From positions 186,001-250,000 of the forward strand of contig SNVD02013943.1 in assembly GCA_013180625.2 (NCBI GenBank): a stretch of 64,000 nucleotides of DNA, written 5' to 3'. Under the pieces are notes generated by a model. That model saw nothing but the letters and a program-made list of their open reading frames with translations, was not told the origin of the DNA and searched no databases. Of the stretch, positions 47,208 to 57,886 are shown one piece after another. Source of the stretch: Boswellia sacra. Lineage: Eukaryota; Streptophyta; Magnoliopsida; Sapindales; Burseraceae. Each line of letters starts with the position of its first letter. The stretch's first letter is position 1. The translations under genes and the position numbers were made by a program.

Positions 47208-48453
47208 ATAGTGGCTTATTGGAGCAGCGAAGGAGCTCAAGTAAGTTATGAAAACGATTATTAAGATTCTTGTTTTCTCTAAATATACTAAAATATTGCT
47301 CTTTATTATTGCAGAAACAAGCAGAGAGAAACAAGGCAAATCGTGCACACCAGTTTGCACTTCATAGGACCGGTCGCACATCTTTTGCTAAAAAGAGAGA
47401 AGAGGTAAGTTTTGATAACATTTAAAATTCGTATAAATTGTTATAGATTTTGCTTTTATAATTAATTCGTTATATTTGTAACTTACTTCCTTTGCATATA
47501 CACACTAATATATTTTTCTTTATTTTTGTTTTTAAGATGTTAAAGAGTGGAGAAAAAATAGATCGCATAAGTGTATTTATCAAGACTAGAACGAGAAGTG
47601 ATGGAGATGTAGTAGACACTGAGAGTGCTGAGATAATTGTACTTTTTTAAACTAAATTATATGCTCTTATAATTTGTGTTAAATTGGTTACACAATCCTT
47701 TTTTTATGCTCTCACTTACAGTTTTTTTCATCATTTTGCAGAGTCAACTGCAAGAAGGCATGTCCAGAATACCTATTGAGCAACAAACCGAAGCTGCAGC
47801 AGAACGGGTATTTCAAGATGTATTGGGACGTGATCATTGTGGTTATGCTCGCACATACCGCCATGGTCGCTCTCCAACTACTGTCATAAGTCAATGTTCA
47901 TCTCAGTCTACTAATGTGGAGAAATTGCATCAAGAATTACATGAAATGCGAGTGGAGAACACATAATTGAAGGAGTACAATAAGCAGTTGTACAACTTTT
48001 TGCAGCAGAAATTTCCAGACATTGAAGAGCAGCTGCCACCACCTGTACGACATCAGGTATTCCATTAACTTTCATTTGCTCTATGTGTGGATATTGAAAG
48101 AGTTGCTATCTAATTCATGAAGCTGGTGAGAGATTGATTTCATTGATGATTTTAATTGTCAATTGCATTGAGAATATGTAGTTGTTAAACTCGCCTTTGG
48201 CAATATAGTTGTATTTGCTAACTATTGATCATAATGCTATATGTAGTACATAGAGTCTAAACCAAAGTGACAACATGATTATTTTGTTTTTTTTGTAATA
48301 ATGATAAGTTGTTGATGATTGAAACTATTTGGTAAGATTTTAAGCTTTTCTAAATCTTCCAAAATATATCAGGATCCGGTTCCAGATGCTTCGAGTGCAC
48401 ATAGAAATCGTGTCAACATTCGCTCTGCAACAACACATGAGGGGGAAAGTTAG
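47208..48453 (+). pseudogene. TNPA-like Transposase_24 gene, 3' part (CACTA copy 2)
   Basis: Exons with GT/AG borders follow the TNP2 junction. First is VAYWSSEGAQ with donor at 47241. Exon 47315-47404 reads QAERNKANRAHQFALHRTGR then TSFAKKREE. Exon from 47537 reads MLKSGEKIDRISVFIKTRTR. The exon from about 47743 contains RVFQDVLGRDHCGYARTYRH and the coiled coil LHQELHEMRVEN. The last exon reads DPVPDASSAHRNRVNIR and stops at TAG. After MRVEN the codons are ACA TAA, where copy 1 has an open frame (KELKEYN), so this copy carries a nonsense mutation. In its first exon the reading frame differs from that of the upstream TNP2 piece. Confidence 0.82.
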
Positions 48454-48850
48454 GTGTGTATATAGCTGTCACTTGAATTTTTTTAATAAACTTATGAATA
48501 ATTAAGTATAAACTATTTGATTTTATTTGTACAAGGTTTTTTGACATGAAGAATTGATTGGAATAAGAATTGTACATAAGATGTTCATACTTTTGCACCT
48601 ATTCGAAACAAACTTAGTAACCTCTTTTTCTTTCTTGTTTGCGAATGTATGTGAAGGTTTTCTTATGTTATACTTGTATGAGTTATACCAAAATTTAGTT
48701 TATTTGTTATTTGTATGCGAACATATTCTTATGGATGTAATGAATTGCTTGAAAACGAAGACAGGTTCCAAAAAATTTGGTTATGGATGCAATGAATTGT
48801 TTGAAAACAAAACCGGATTCCAAAAAAGTATGGATATGTAAACAGGTTGC
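48454..48850. other. CACTA copy 2, 3' untranslated region
   Basis: No conserved frame. A phrase containing ATGAATTG(C/T)TTGAAAAC is tandemly repeated near 48737-48830. Confidence 0.5.
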
Positions 48851-49281
48851 CTAAACCACATTTTGCCACTTTTACGGCGGGCCACAAAAACCGCGGTTAA
48901 TAATTCAGACAACGAGAACAATCTACGGCGGTTAGACTAACCGCGGTATAAAAATATTTATGGCGGGCTAGTAAACCGCCGTTAATAATACGCACGACAA
49001 TCACAAATCCATTTACTACGGGCCTGACAACCGCGGTTAAAAATTTTTACGGCGGGAACTGAAACCGCCGTAAATACTTTGACCACAGCAACACACTCAT
49101 TTACGGCGGGCTAGACGACCGCGGTATAAATGTTTTTACGGCGGGCCAAAACCGCGGTAAAAAGTCAAAATACTTTTTACGTCGCCACATTATACAGCGG
49201 GCTTAAACCGCCGTATGCTCGCCGTAAAAGAGCTTTTACGGCTGTTTCGGCCCGTCGTAAAAGGTCTGTTTTGTAGTAGTG
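48851..49281. repeat. CACTA copy 2, right subterminal repeats and TIR
   Basis: About ten units alternating TTACGGCGGGC(C/T) and ACCGCGGTTAA/ACCGCCGTTAA in both orientations, ending TTTTGTAGTAGTG. The array is much longer than at the left end. Confidence 0.9.
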
Positions 49282-49916
49282 CGAATTCCAGAATGAGCTA
49301 GTAGAGTTACAGATGCAACTCCACATTCATAGCAATACTGCAATTCCTACCACTAATTCTTTGCGGCTAGCTCGTCCTGAAGTTCAATTTCCTTGTGTAT
49401 ATAGAATATGCATGGAAGAAAATAAATGGAATAAAGAACTTAATTTTAACCCTTGATTAATTGCTGCACCAGAAACTATTATATATATTTCTTTTCTTAG
49501 AAACTATTATATATATTTCTTTTCTTTTCTTTTCTCTCTCTCTTTTTTTTTTTCATTCAACGAAGTACTCAAATGAACTGTGTACATTAATTTATCATCA
49601 TAACACATTTTGTCCATCAATATATGAAACTTATCGTCCTTTTAAACAAACATATATCACATGGGTCATTTTGTGTTTGATGCAAATGGATGGGGCAAAT
49701 AATGACGGAAAAAACTCCCAAGTGTTGGGACTTATACATAGCATTTTTACAATCTATGTTTTAAACTAAGTGATTCTCAATTAATCTAAATCTACTAGTG
49801 CTACTATAGCATAGGAGATAAACATTTGATTGTATGAGACTATTAAGTTTGCCATTTTATCTAAAGTAAGCTACAATTTGAACGTATAGGACGGTGAAGT
49901 TTGTCATTTTATTTAA
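49282..49916. other. Spacer between CACTA copy 2 and the MULE
   Basis: Non-coding. A 29-base unit (TAGAAACTATTATATATATT and TCTTTTCT) is duplicated in tandem near 49470-49528. Confidence 0.55.
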
Positions 49917-50196
49917 GGAAAATTGAAAAAATGAACAGAATTAGGGGCCTTTAGTAAAATTTGGACACATCCTGAAAAATTTATATGTCATAGACACAAT
50001 ATTAAGAAAATAACTAAAATACCCTTATCCTTATGTAATTGAATTTAGAAAAAAGAAGTAAACGAAACAAAGAAACCAGTCACTCCTTCATACACATCAC
50101 TGCCCCAAACAATCTTCAACAGCTGAAGCTGAACAACAAGGTGAGAAAAACTTTCCTTAATCTTTCTCTAAATGGCATGAAAATTTTAGTAGGTTG

Positions 50197-50201
50197 TAAT
50201 G
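50197..50201. repeat. TSD TAATG, left copy
   Basis: TAATG precedes the left LTR and also follows the right LTR at 59297-59301. Confidence 0.92.
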
Positions 50202-51557
50202 TGATAGGTGTCTATTTATGTATCATTTTCATATCAATTCATCTATGTTTCTTTGCTATAATCCTTGGTATTTTTATGTTTTGTGTGGTTTTGATGTTTG
50301 TAGGAGTTTTGGAGGAACTTGCACCAAAGTGAAGTAAAACCCTTCATTTTCACCTCTGCTAGTCAACCATCTTCTCGGATTTAATTGTATTGATATACAA
50401 TGAACCGGATAACATGTTATATACTATTGGAAAGCTCTCGAAGTCTATTTTCTAGAGAAATTTACGGTTCATAAATCCATTCAGTGTACCGAAAGTTATA
50501 ATCAAAACAGTGTGAGAAGTGTAGAAATGTAATTCCACAAATCACTGTAGCATGTATAATACGGGACACTGTAGCAGGTTACTGTAGCAGAGTATATAAA
50601 CACATTTTAGGGTTTTATTTGAATAACTGGAAGAGGGGGAACGTTGGAGGCTGCAGCTCTGGAATTCTCTCATCTCCTGGAGTTCTTGAAGGAGAAAGAA
50701 GCTTGGAAAGAGGAAGAACTACAATCCAAAGAGATTTTCATCAAATTTGCTAAGTTTTTCCCTTCCCTTTCATTTTCTGGAATGTCTCCATGTTGTATTG
50801 TATTTACCACGTTCTTAAACATGTGTAACTAATCTGAATTGGTTGAGGGTGATTTCAAAGCCCTTGATATGGTTTTTGTGAATTGATTGTGCAAGGAATT
50901 GTTATCCAATTCTCTAATTGAAGTTGCTTGTATTTTCCCATGTTTAATGCTTATGATTGCTTGCTGGATTGTATTTGGGTGGCCAACTGAATATAATCTG
51001 GATATTGTCTATTGCTAGACTAGAAATCTTGATCCGTAATTGTCTTGAATTTCTAATCATTAGTAGCAAAATTGTGATCAGAGATTGCAATTGGAGAATA
51101 TAACCTAAGTTAAATAATCCGAGCTTGTGTGTTTATTGCTGAGATCAACCTGTCTTTCTTTTCGTAATGGATAGAGATTAAATAAAGAGCCTGTTTTATT
51201 TAACAACAAAGTAAGGAAAGATTGGGGTAACAGAGCTTGTTGTTATCTACGGTTGATAATTTCAATGGTGTAATTGAATGACAATTCTATGTTAATTCAC
51301 AAATCCATATCTTGTGGTAGAGAAGATCCCTTAACCAGGTTACTCTCATTGATTTTTCACTCTATTTACTTTGTGTTGTTTTATTGTGCATTTACATTAA
51401 TATTTCATTTAGTTAATCCATCAACGAATCCCCCTCATTTATCTGTTGTTGCTATAAAATAACAAATTCAATTAGAATCAATCCTCGTGGGAACGATATC
51501 TTACTCATCACTTTATTACTTGTGCGACTAGTATACTTGCTAGTTTCGAACGCATCA
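50202..51557 (+). repeat. Left (5') LTR of the LOG-carrying element
   Basis: Shorter than the right LTR because a block after TTTCGTAATG is missing. TAATG occurs at both ends of the missing block, so the deletion probably occurred between short direct repeats. The usual primer-binding sequence directly after the LTR is not recognisable. Confidence 0.92.
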
Positions 51558-51654
51558 AGCTTTTGTTGATTTTCTAATCAATTTGTTATTTTGTTTTCAT
51601 TGTTGATTCATATTTTTTTTGTTTTTCTTTTCTGATTGTTTGTGTTTAGGCGAC

Positions 51655-52368
51655 ATGGCAGTAAACTTCCAACAATTCAATAGCCGATTTGAGCCACAAC
51701 TACATTGGGGAGTAAATGAGGTAAGCACTCCGAACATTGAACAACAACTTTCTGAGCTAACCTCTCTTGTGGAAAACATGGTTGTAGGACATATGCAGAA
51801 ATCTTATGCACGTGGAGTATATTCTACCATGGAGCATCCAATTGATATGTATCCAACTTTACAAGAAGAATATATGGAACGAGCCAATGCCATGGGTGGA
51901 TTTTCAAGACAACCAAGGCAATGGTATGATCCCTTCTCTAATACTTACAATGCCGGATGGGGAGATCACCTTAATTTTAATTACTGGAATCATCAACCAA
52001 TCGCCCCAAATGCCATACCAAATCGGCCACAAGGTTTTGATCAACCTAGAGTGCAGCAACCATTTCAAATGCAACCACCACCAATGTCACAACTAGCACC
52101 ACAACCAGCTCCAGAAAACTCAGGTATGTTACTCGAGGATATTGTTAATGCACTTGCCACTAACACAATGCAATTCCAGCAGGAAACTGGGGCAAGTATC
52201 CAAAACCTGACAAATCAAATGGGACAATTGGCTACTAGCATGAGCAAATTTGAGGGCCAAGGTTCAGAAAAATTATCTTCTCAAACGGTGATCAATCCAA
52301 GCGAGACTGCTAGTGCGATAACTTCGCGAAGTGGAGAGCAATTAGATGTCTTACCAGGAAAATCATAA
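51655..52368 (+). pseudogene. gag C-terminal part, zinc knuckle lost
   Basis: The open frame extends upstream without an ATG. The first ATG is MAVNFQQFNSRF at 51655. The segment ARGVYSTMEHPIDMYPTLQE corresponds to the Athila/Tat zinc-knuckle region, but the Cys positions are Arg, Tyr and Tyr while His is kept, so zinc binding is lost. WYDPFSNTYNAGWGDH and ALATNTMQFQQETGASIQNL follow, typical of this gag. The N-terminal gag core is missing. The frame ends at TAA, and the following 350 bases are broken by stops and frameshifts before the protease. Confidence 0.8.
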
Positions 52369-52689
52369 ACTGATAAAGGAGATGACACCACATCCACCAT
52401 GAACAAAACATTGACTTCTCAGGTAAATCCTATAACTCCCATTCCTTCATATGTTACTCCTCCACTTTTTCTTAGTAGATTTGCAAAATCGAATTAGGAG
52501 GAACAAGAACAGAAAATTCTGGAAACTTTTTACAAAATCGAGGTAAATATACCACTCCTGGATTCTATCGAGTAAGTACCTCGTTATACAAAATGTCTCA
52601 AAGAGTTATGCACCAACAAGAGAAATTTAAAAGGGAATGAGAAAGTAAGTGTGGAGGAAAATGTTTCAGTTGTATTGCAAAGAAAAATT

Positions 52690-53498
52690 CCTCTAAAATG
52701 CAAAGATCCAGGTACGTTCACCATTTCATGCACCATTAGTAATACCAAGTTTGAAAGAGCTAGTTAGATTTAGGAGCATCTATTAATGTCATGTCATATT
52801 CTATTTATGCTTCTTTAAATCTTGGACCTTTTGCGAAAACTGGTATTACCATTCAACTTGCTGATTATTTTAATGCATATCCCAAAAGAGTTGCGGAAGA
52901 TGTGCTTGTACAGGTGAATCAATTGGTTTTTCCAGCAGACTTCTATGTCCTTAAAATAGAGGATGAGACATCTCCTAATCCAACTCCGATTCTTTTAGGG
53001 AGACCATCCTTGAAAAATGCTAGAACCAAGATTGATGTTTATGATGACACTTTTACCATGGAGTTTGATGGCAAAGTGATCCGTTTCAATATTTTAGAGG
53101 CAATAAGGTACCCTAGTGACTTGCATTCTGTTTTTGCAGTTGACATTATTGATTCTTTGCCACAACAATATTTTGAGTTAACTTGCAAGAATGGATTGGA
53201 AATGGCTATTAGTGAGCATATAGGGACAGAAAATTCCAAAGAACCAAGAAGATTGATACAAGTGTCCAAAGAAATGGAGGAAGCTATGGCATGCTTAGAT
53301 GAGACTATAGCTATAATCACAAACATGTATGATGTTTCGTACATTGAATTGCCTTTATCTAATGAGAAACGTATTCTTTCTGTGATGAAAGCCAATACCT
53401 TGGAGCTTAAGCTACTTCCAGATTATTTGAGGCATGTGTTTTTGGGTGAGAATGATTCTTTGTCAGTTATAATAGAAATGGGCCTTGCACCACTATAA
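52690..53498 (+). pseudogene. Retroviral-type aspartic protease and linker
   Basis: Contains LDLGASINVM, the D-L-G-A active-site form typical of Athila/Tat elements, but a frameshift lies just before it. The downstream frame from 52791 runs intact for 235 codons: ITIQLADYFNAYPKRVAEDV, then PTPILLGRPSLKNARTKIDV (the second conserved protease motif, LGRP) and FTMEFDGKVIRFN. The end, KLLPDYLRHVFLGENDSLSV, is the linker before reverse transcriptase. Confidence 0.8.
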
Positions 53499-53559
53499 GA
53501 AGAGAAACTCGTCCAAGTACTTAGAGATCACAAAATAACTATTAAGTGGACGATTGCTA

Positions 53560-53690
53560 ACATCTAAGGCCCAGTCATATGCATGCAACAATTCTTGTTG
53601 GAAAAAGGATCCAAGCCCACTAGAGAAGCACAGCGGAGATTGGACCCTCCCATGATGGAACCAACGTCGGGCTGAGGACGTTAAACCAAG
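53560..53690 (+). pseudogene. Reverse transcriptase stub
   Basis: A short frame reads CMQQFLLEKGSKPTREAQRR then LDPPMME, the opening of the reverse transcriptase domain. It jumps directly to GACGTTAAACCAAGCGCTTA and GGAGGCAACCCAA, a non-coding 3' motif common in these elements. The rest of reverse transcriptase, RNase H and integrase are deleted at this junction. Confidence 0.8.
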
Positions 53691-54901
53691 CGCTTATTAG
53701 GAGGCAACCCAATGTTTTTGAAAAATAAATAAAAGAAAATAAAAGAAAAATAAAATAAGGTAATAATGATCGATTTTTGTGTCTCGAGGAGATTCCTTTC
53801 GTAGACCATCAAATTGATCAGGCTTTATCTCTCTTTGCCATCTGTCTTATTTGTTTTTATTTTTTTACTTGCTTTTGACTTTTGTTTGCTATTGTATTGT
53901 TATCTCTTTTATGTGTTTTTAGTTTCATTTCTGCTCTTTTCTTTTTCTTCCTTTTGTTTAATTTGATTATTCCGTACTTCGAATTCATTTGTACAACAGC
54001 TTGAGGAAACATCCAAACGGGAGCTGAAGTCATTGCTCGAAGGTTTGAAACGTGCATATCTTGGAGAAAAACAAACTCAATCGCATTATCGGTAATAACT
54101 CTCCTTTTCTTCTCTTCAATTGATGCCGATATCTTTGTATCAAACCTTCGTAAATATTTTTCTTTACTTCCTCAAAATGCTGTGTATAAAATTTATAAAG
54201 TGCGGATGACTAGACTTTGGGCGTTGATGCTCCTAAATGTGCCTGCGGATATCCGATGGCTTATCGAAGCCAAGGTAAGATTGTCCGGTGAGCTTGATAT
54301 TAACCTAGCAAAATACATGCCTGGTCTAGGAAAGAGCTACTACGCCAAGAGGCGAAGAGCAAAAAGGTTACAAGTATGTTATAAATGTGCTAGATGGAAT
54401 TGTAACCAGACTTGTCGTTCATTAGGTTTTGCGTCCAGGAATAGAGAAGATAAACTTTCATTTATTAAGAATGGTTGAGTAATGAGTCGCTGGATAATGT
54501 TTTGTTAACTCTCGAGTCACATTCTTGTGGACTTGTTCAGCGTGAATTGCTTAATCTATGGACACAATTTCGTGATGAATTGCAGTGTTATAGTCTAGGG
54601 AATCTGACTAAAAACGACCCTGTTTGCCAGTTTATAAGAAAACTGGATGGGAAGCAAATCCCCGACTCATAGAAGGCGTTTCAGCCGTTACTGGACGTAA
54701 AACCAGAGGAAGATGTGAGCCACAATCACAACTACTTGTATATTTGAATGTGTGTTGTTGTTGTCGAATTTTATTTCTTTCTTATTTCGTTTGATCTGAT
54801 TATCAATGTTGTTTTTGTGTTGTTGTTGTTTGTTGATTTTGTTTGTTTTAATTTCAAGTTTTCTTTTTGACAAACCATATGACTACCCCATGACATAAGC
54901 A
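53691..54901 (+). pseudogene. Decayed frames of unknown origin
   Basis: Near 53998 the frame reads QLEETSKRELKSLLEGLKRA. A 98-codon frame at 54182-54478 reads VRMTRLWALMLLNVPADIRW and contains a Cys cluster CYKCARWNCNQTC. After a frameshift, 54475-54672 reads VLLTLESHSCGLVQRELLNL. I do not recognise these as host or retroelement proteins. They may be a second captured gene or an extra ORF of the element family. Multiple stops show decay. T-rich non-coding sequence follows to 54901. Confidence 0.5.
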
Positions 54902-55102
54902 CACGTGGGAGACAAGTGTGGAGGTTTTGTCAACCTCCGCCGAAAGTATATCTTTACTTTTCATGCTTCACGTGGGAGACAAGTGTGGCGGTTTTGTCAA
55001 ACCCTGCCGAAAGTATATCTCCATTTTTCATGTTTCACGTGGGAGACAAGTGTGTAGGTTTTGTCAAACCTCGCCGAAAGCATATCTAATTTTTTCAAAT
55101 CT
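54902..55102. repeat. Three 67-bp tandem repeats, each with a G-box
   Basis: Units start at 54902, 54969 and 55036 with CACGTGGGAGACAAGTGTG. CACGTG is the plant G-box, bound by bHLH and bZIP factors. Each unit also has an inverted pair around TTGTC (for example GAGGTTTTGTCAACCTC) and GCCGAAAG. A degenerate fourth unit, CCCACCGAAA, follows. The array ends about 190 bases upstream of the LOG start codon and could act as its promoter. That is inference, and similar repeats may simply be part of the element's 3' region. Confidence 0.85.
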
Positions 55103-55293
55103 TGGGGCGATAAATCTGCATCGAGCAACCCCCACCGAAATTATGTCCCCATGTGTCAAATTTGAGAGTTTTACGTGTGTATATATCCATTCTCCATATT
55201 TTCAAATGTCATTATTATAATTTGTCTTACACTTGAAAAGCATATTACCTAACGTGCATCATTGTCTTACACAAGGTTAGAGCACTTGTAGAA

Positions 55294-55944
55294 ATGGAGA
55301 AAACACTAATTCAGCGATTCCAAAATATATGCGTATTTTGTGGATCGCAATTTGGTAAAGATGGAGAGTTTACAACAGCAGCTCTTGATCTTGGTAGGAC
55401 ATTAGCTGCGAGGGGTATTCATTTGATTTATGGAGGGGATAGTCTTGGGTTAATGGGGTGTGTGTCGACAGCTGCATCCCTCGGAGGGAGCAAAGTTCTC
55501 GGCATTATCCCTAAACCATTAGCTGTACGAGATATCGTAGGCAACACAATCGGGGAAGAGTTACAGGTCTCTAGCATGCATGAGCGTATTGCACATATGG
55601 TTGTTAAGTCCGATGCATTTATAGCTTTGCCTGGTGGTTATGGTACATTAGAGGAGATATTTCAAATCACCTCTTGGGCACAGCTAAACATCCATCGGAA
55701 ACCCATTGGTTTGTTAAATGTCAATAATTTTTTTGATGGTTTGTTGTCTTTTCTTGATCAAGCTGTAGAAAAAAACTTTATCTCACCGTCGGCGAGGCAA
55801 ATCCTGGTTACAGCTTCAACTGCAGGGGAGTTAATTGACAAATTACAAGAATTCGTCTATTCGCCTGATCCAACAATGGCTCGGATAGATTGGTTTGGAG
55901 AAGGCAATAAAAGGCGTAGACTGGATTTAACGCTCCATCTGTAA
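55294..55944 (+). CDS. LOG: LOG-type cytokinin phosphoribohydrolase, intron-free, captured
   Basis: This is an intact 216-codon frame with a clean ATG. LOG enzymes release active cytokinin bases from riboside 5'-monophosphates in one step in the cytosol. Motifs in order: ICVFCGSQFGK (residues 12-22), nucleotide-binding YGGDSLGLMG (46-55), VLGIIPKPL, SMHERIAHM with the catalytic Arg at 98, and PGGYGTLEE (113-121), the family signature with its catalytic Glu. SWAQLNIHRKPIGLLNV and a C-terminal helix follow. Length matches plant LOGs. Odd points are Asp in the usual YGGGS and Ile in the usual MHxRKA, so activity is uncertain. Host LOG genes contain several introns. This one has none and lies sense-oriented inside an LTR retrotransposon, which fits capture from mRNA. 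Neighbouring retroviral frames are broken while this one is open, hinting at selection or late capture. Confidence 0.9.
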   Translation: MEKTLIQRFQNICVFCGSQFGKDGEFTTAALDLGRTLAARGIHLIYGGDSLGLMGCVSTAASLGGSKVLGIIPKPLAVRDIVGNTIGEELQVSSMHERIAHMVVKSDAFIALPGGYGTLEEIFQITSWAQLNIHRKPIGLLNVNNFFDGLLSFLDQAVEKNFISPSARQILVTASTAGELIDKLQEFVYSPDPTMARIDWFGEGNKRRRLDLTLHL

Positions 55945-57886
55945 TCTCTATCTATTGGTTTGCTTCGTTTTTGTTTACTTTCTTTTTATTGTGTTTATTT
56001 GAGATTTTTCATGTTATTTCTTTTGAGCTTTTTCAAGTTATTTCTTTCATCCCAGGTAATATTTTCTAATCTCAGTTTTTAGAGTGGTGGCTTGAAAAGT
56101 TCAAGTTCTCTTGAAACGCATTCTGGATTTCTTTAATCCATAATGGCTGAATAAGGAGGCTAACTTCTAAACTTTTTAGACCCATTCTAACTGAATTGTT
56201 TTTGTTTGCTGACTTGTTGGACTTTGTTATTTTATGAGTAAGTTTAGTTTTATGTAATTTAGAGTTGTTATGTGTTTTTGTCTTTATCAGTTTCGATTCA
56301 AAAAAAAAATTTGTGGAAAAAACTTGAGAATTGCAAAATATGGGGTTTCTTTAACCCTTGAAACGCATTCTCTCTAAATAAATCTGTAGTTTGTTTATTT
56401 CATGTTGTTTGAAGTGTCTTGTTTCTTGAATCTTTCATAATAAAGGTATATAGGCTGGAAACCTTAAGTCTGCGGGCTACTGGTCCTAAGGATTGTTGAA
56501 ATATACAATTTTGACTCAGGTGTAACAACGCCATGTACCTCTTTTCTTGCATTTTATGGTCGATGATAAGACAATGATTGAATTAAGAATAACTCTTGAA
56601 AAATGATAAATGATGCATGGATCTGTGTGCTTGAAATGTTTATTGGTTTTCGCTTTGCCTTTGATTCCTTGCACAACATTGAGCACTGAACTATTATCAC
56701 TGAGTTATTTGTTTACTTAGAAAAAGTTTATGAAATTTAAGTGTTTCTTCAGATTTCAATGAATTCTAGAACTTGTTTGATGGTCACTCGAGGCGAAATC
56801 CTAGACTGTGCAACATTAGGAAAATGATTTAGGCCATCTTTGGACCGTTTGAGCCTTAATAGCCAACCTTTATTAAAATTGATCCCTAGTTACCCCTTTG
56901 AGTCTTTGTAAGTTTTTTTTTTGGTTAACTCACTAAAAAGATTTCCTAACCTCAAATGAATTTTTTTTTCCAAACAGTTTGTCCCTTACCTATGAGCATG
57001 TAGATCATTCACGATGTCATTTTGAATTATGTTCTAGTTTTGGGAAGTTAGAGGAGGTTAGATTGTGCCATGAGCAATGCAAGTGAGTTTTATTATGTTT
57101 GTAAAAAGAAAAAAGAAAAAAAAACAATCTGTACTTATTTTTCACGTACTTAAATATTGAGGACAATGTGTTGTTTAAGAGTGGGGGAGGGGAATTGCAG
57201 TTAAAAAAAAAGAAGACAAAGAGATCTATACCCTTGGGTGTCCTTAAAAAGAATGAAAAAACAAAGTGTGGGGATATAGTTTCTTTTGTTTTCTTAAAAA
57301 AAAGAAAAAAAAAGAAGATTGAGTGTTCTAAATAAGTTTGGGGGAGTAACCTGGTGAATTGAAATAAAGTTATGTTATAGGGTTGAGCTCTACATAATCT
57401 TGAATGATTTATGTGTTTGTGGGTGATTTGAGCCAAATTATTATCCTTTATCATACCTTCACCCAAGCCAAACGTTACAAGCTTAATAAAGTCCTACTTG
57501 ATCCTTGGTGTTGTGTATGTCTACATTAGTGGAGAGTGACTTGAAAAGCAGGCCTATGGAGTTCATTTATATACACATCTTCAATATTAAATATGATTCA
57601 TTTTTATGCGTAAACTCATCCGGGTTACCAATAATTAGGTGAGAATGGCTCTACACACACACTTGAGGAATTGAAGTATAGCGAAACTAATCTTTGTAAT
57701 GAGATTCTTGATCAAGTGCATTAGTTTGAAGTTTTCCTTGGGTTATAATTAAGTACAATCTTTGAGACCTATTTGCAAGTTAAAACATGTGTGTTTTAAT
57801 TTTTTCTTTGAATCTGTTTTGATTTAGTTTTGTTTCATATCGTCGTCGTTGCTCGAGGACTAGCAAAGTTTAAGTGTGGGAGAATT
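55945..57886 (+). other. 3' non-coding region of the LOG-carrying element
   Basis: T-rich, with GTGGGGGAGGGGAATTGC near 57182, AAGTTTGGGGGAGTAAC near 57336 and a final AGTGTGGGAGAATT at 57873-57886. The last is the likely polypurine tract, directly abutting the right LTR. The minus-strand frame at 57017-57466 is a shadow of purine-rich runs. Phrases containing AACGCATTCT repeat near 56115 and 56362. Confidence 0.65.

Larger units (their letters stand above)
40155..49281 (+). mobile_element. CACTA (En/Spm) transposon, copy 2, deletion derivative
   Basis: The ends are CACTACTACAAAATAGGGC on the left and, reverse-complemented, CACTACTACAAAACAGACC on the right. The flanking triplets are TGA and CGA, an imperfect 3-bp TSD with one transition. 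Both subterminal regions hold ACGGCGGGCC/CCGCGGT repeats. Its genes lie on the plus strand. They are the start of TNP2 joined abruptly to the TNPA-like gene, so the transposase catalytic region is deleted. About 6 kb between the left end and TNP2 holds pieces of host genes. Confidence 0.9.

Noticed and set aside
57017..57466. 149-codon minus-strand frame in the 3' region of the LOG element
   Set aside because: Phe-rich translation of purine-rich runs near the polypurine tracts, with no domain.
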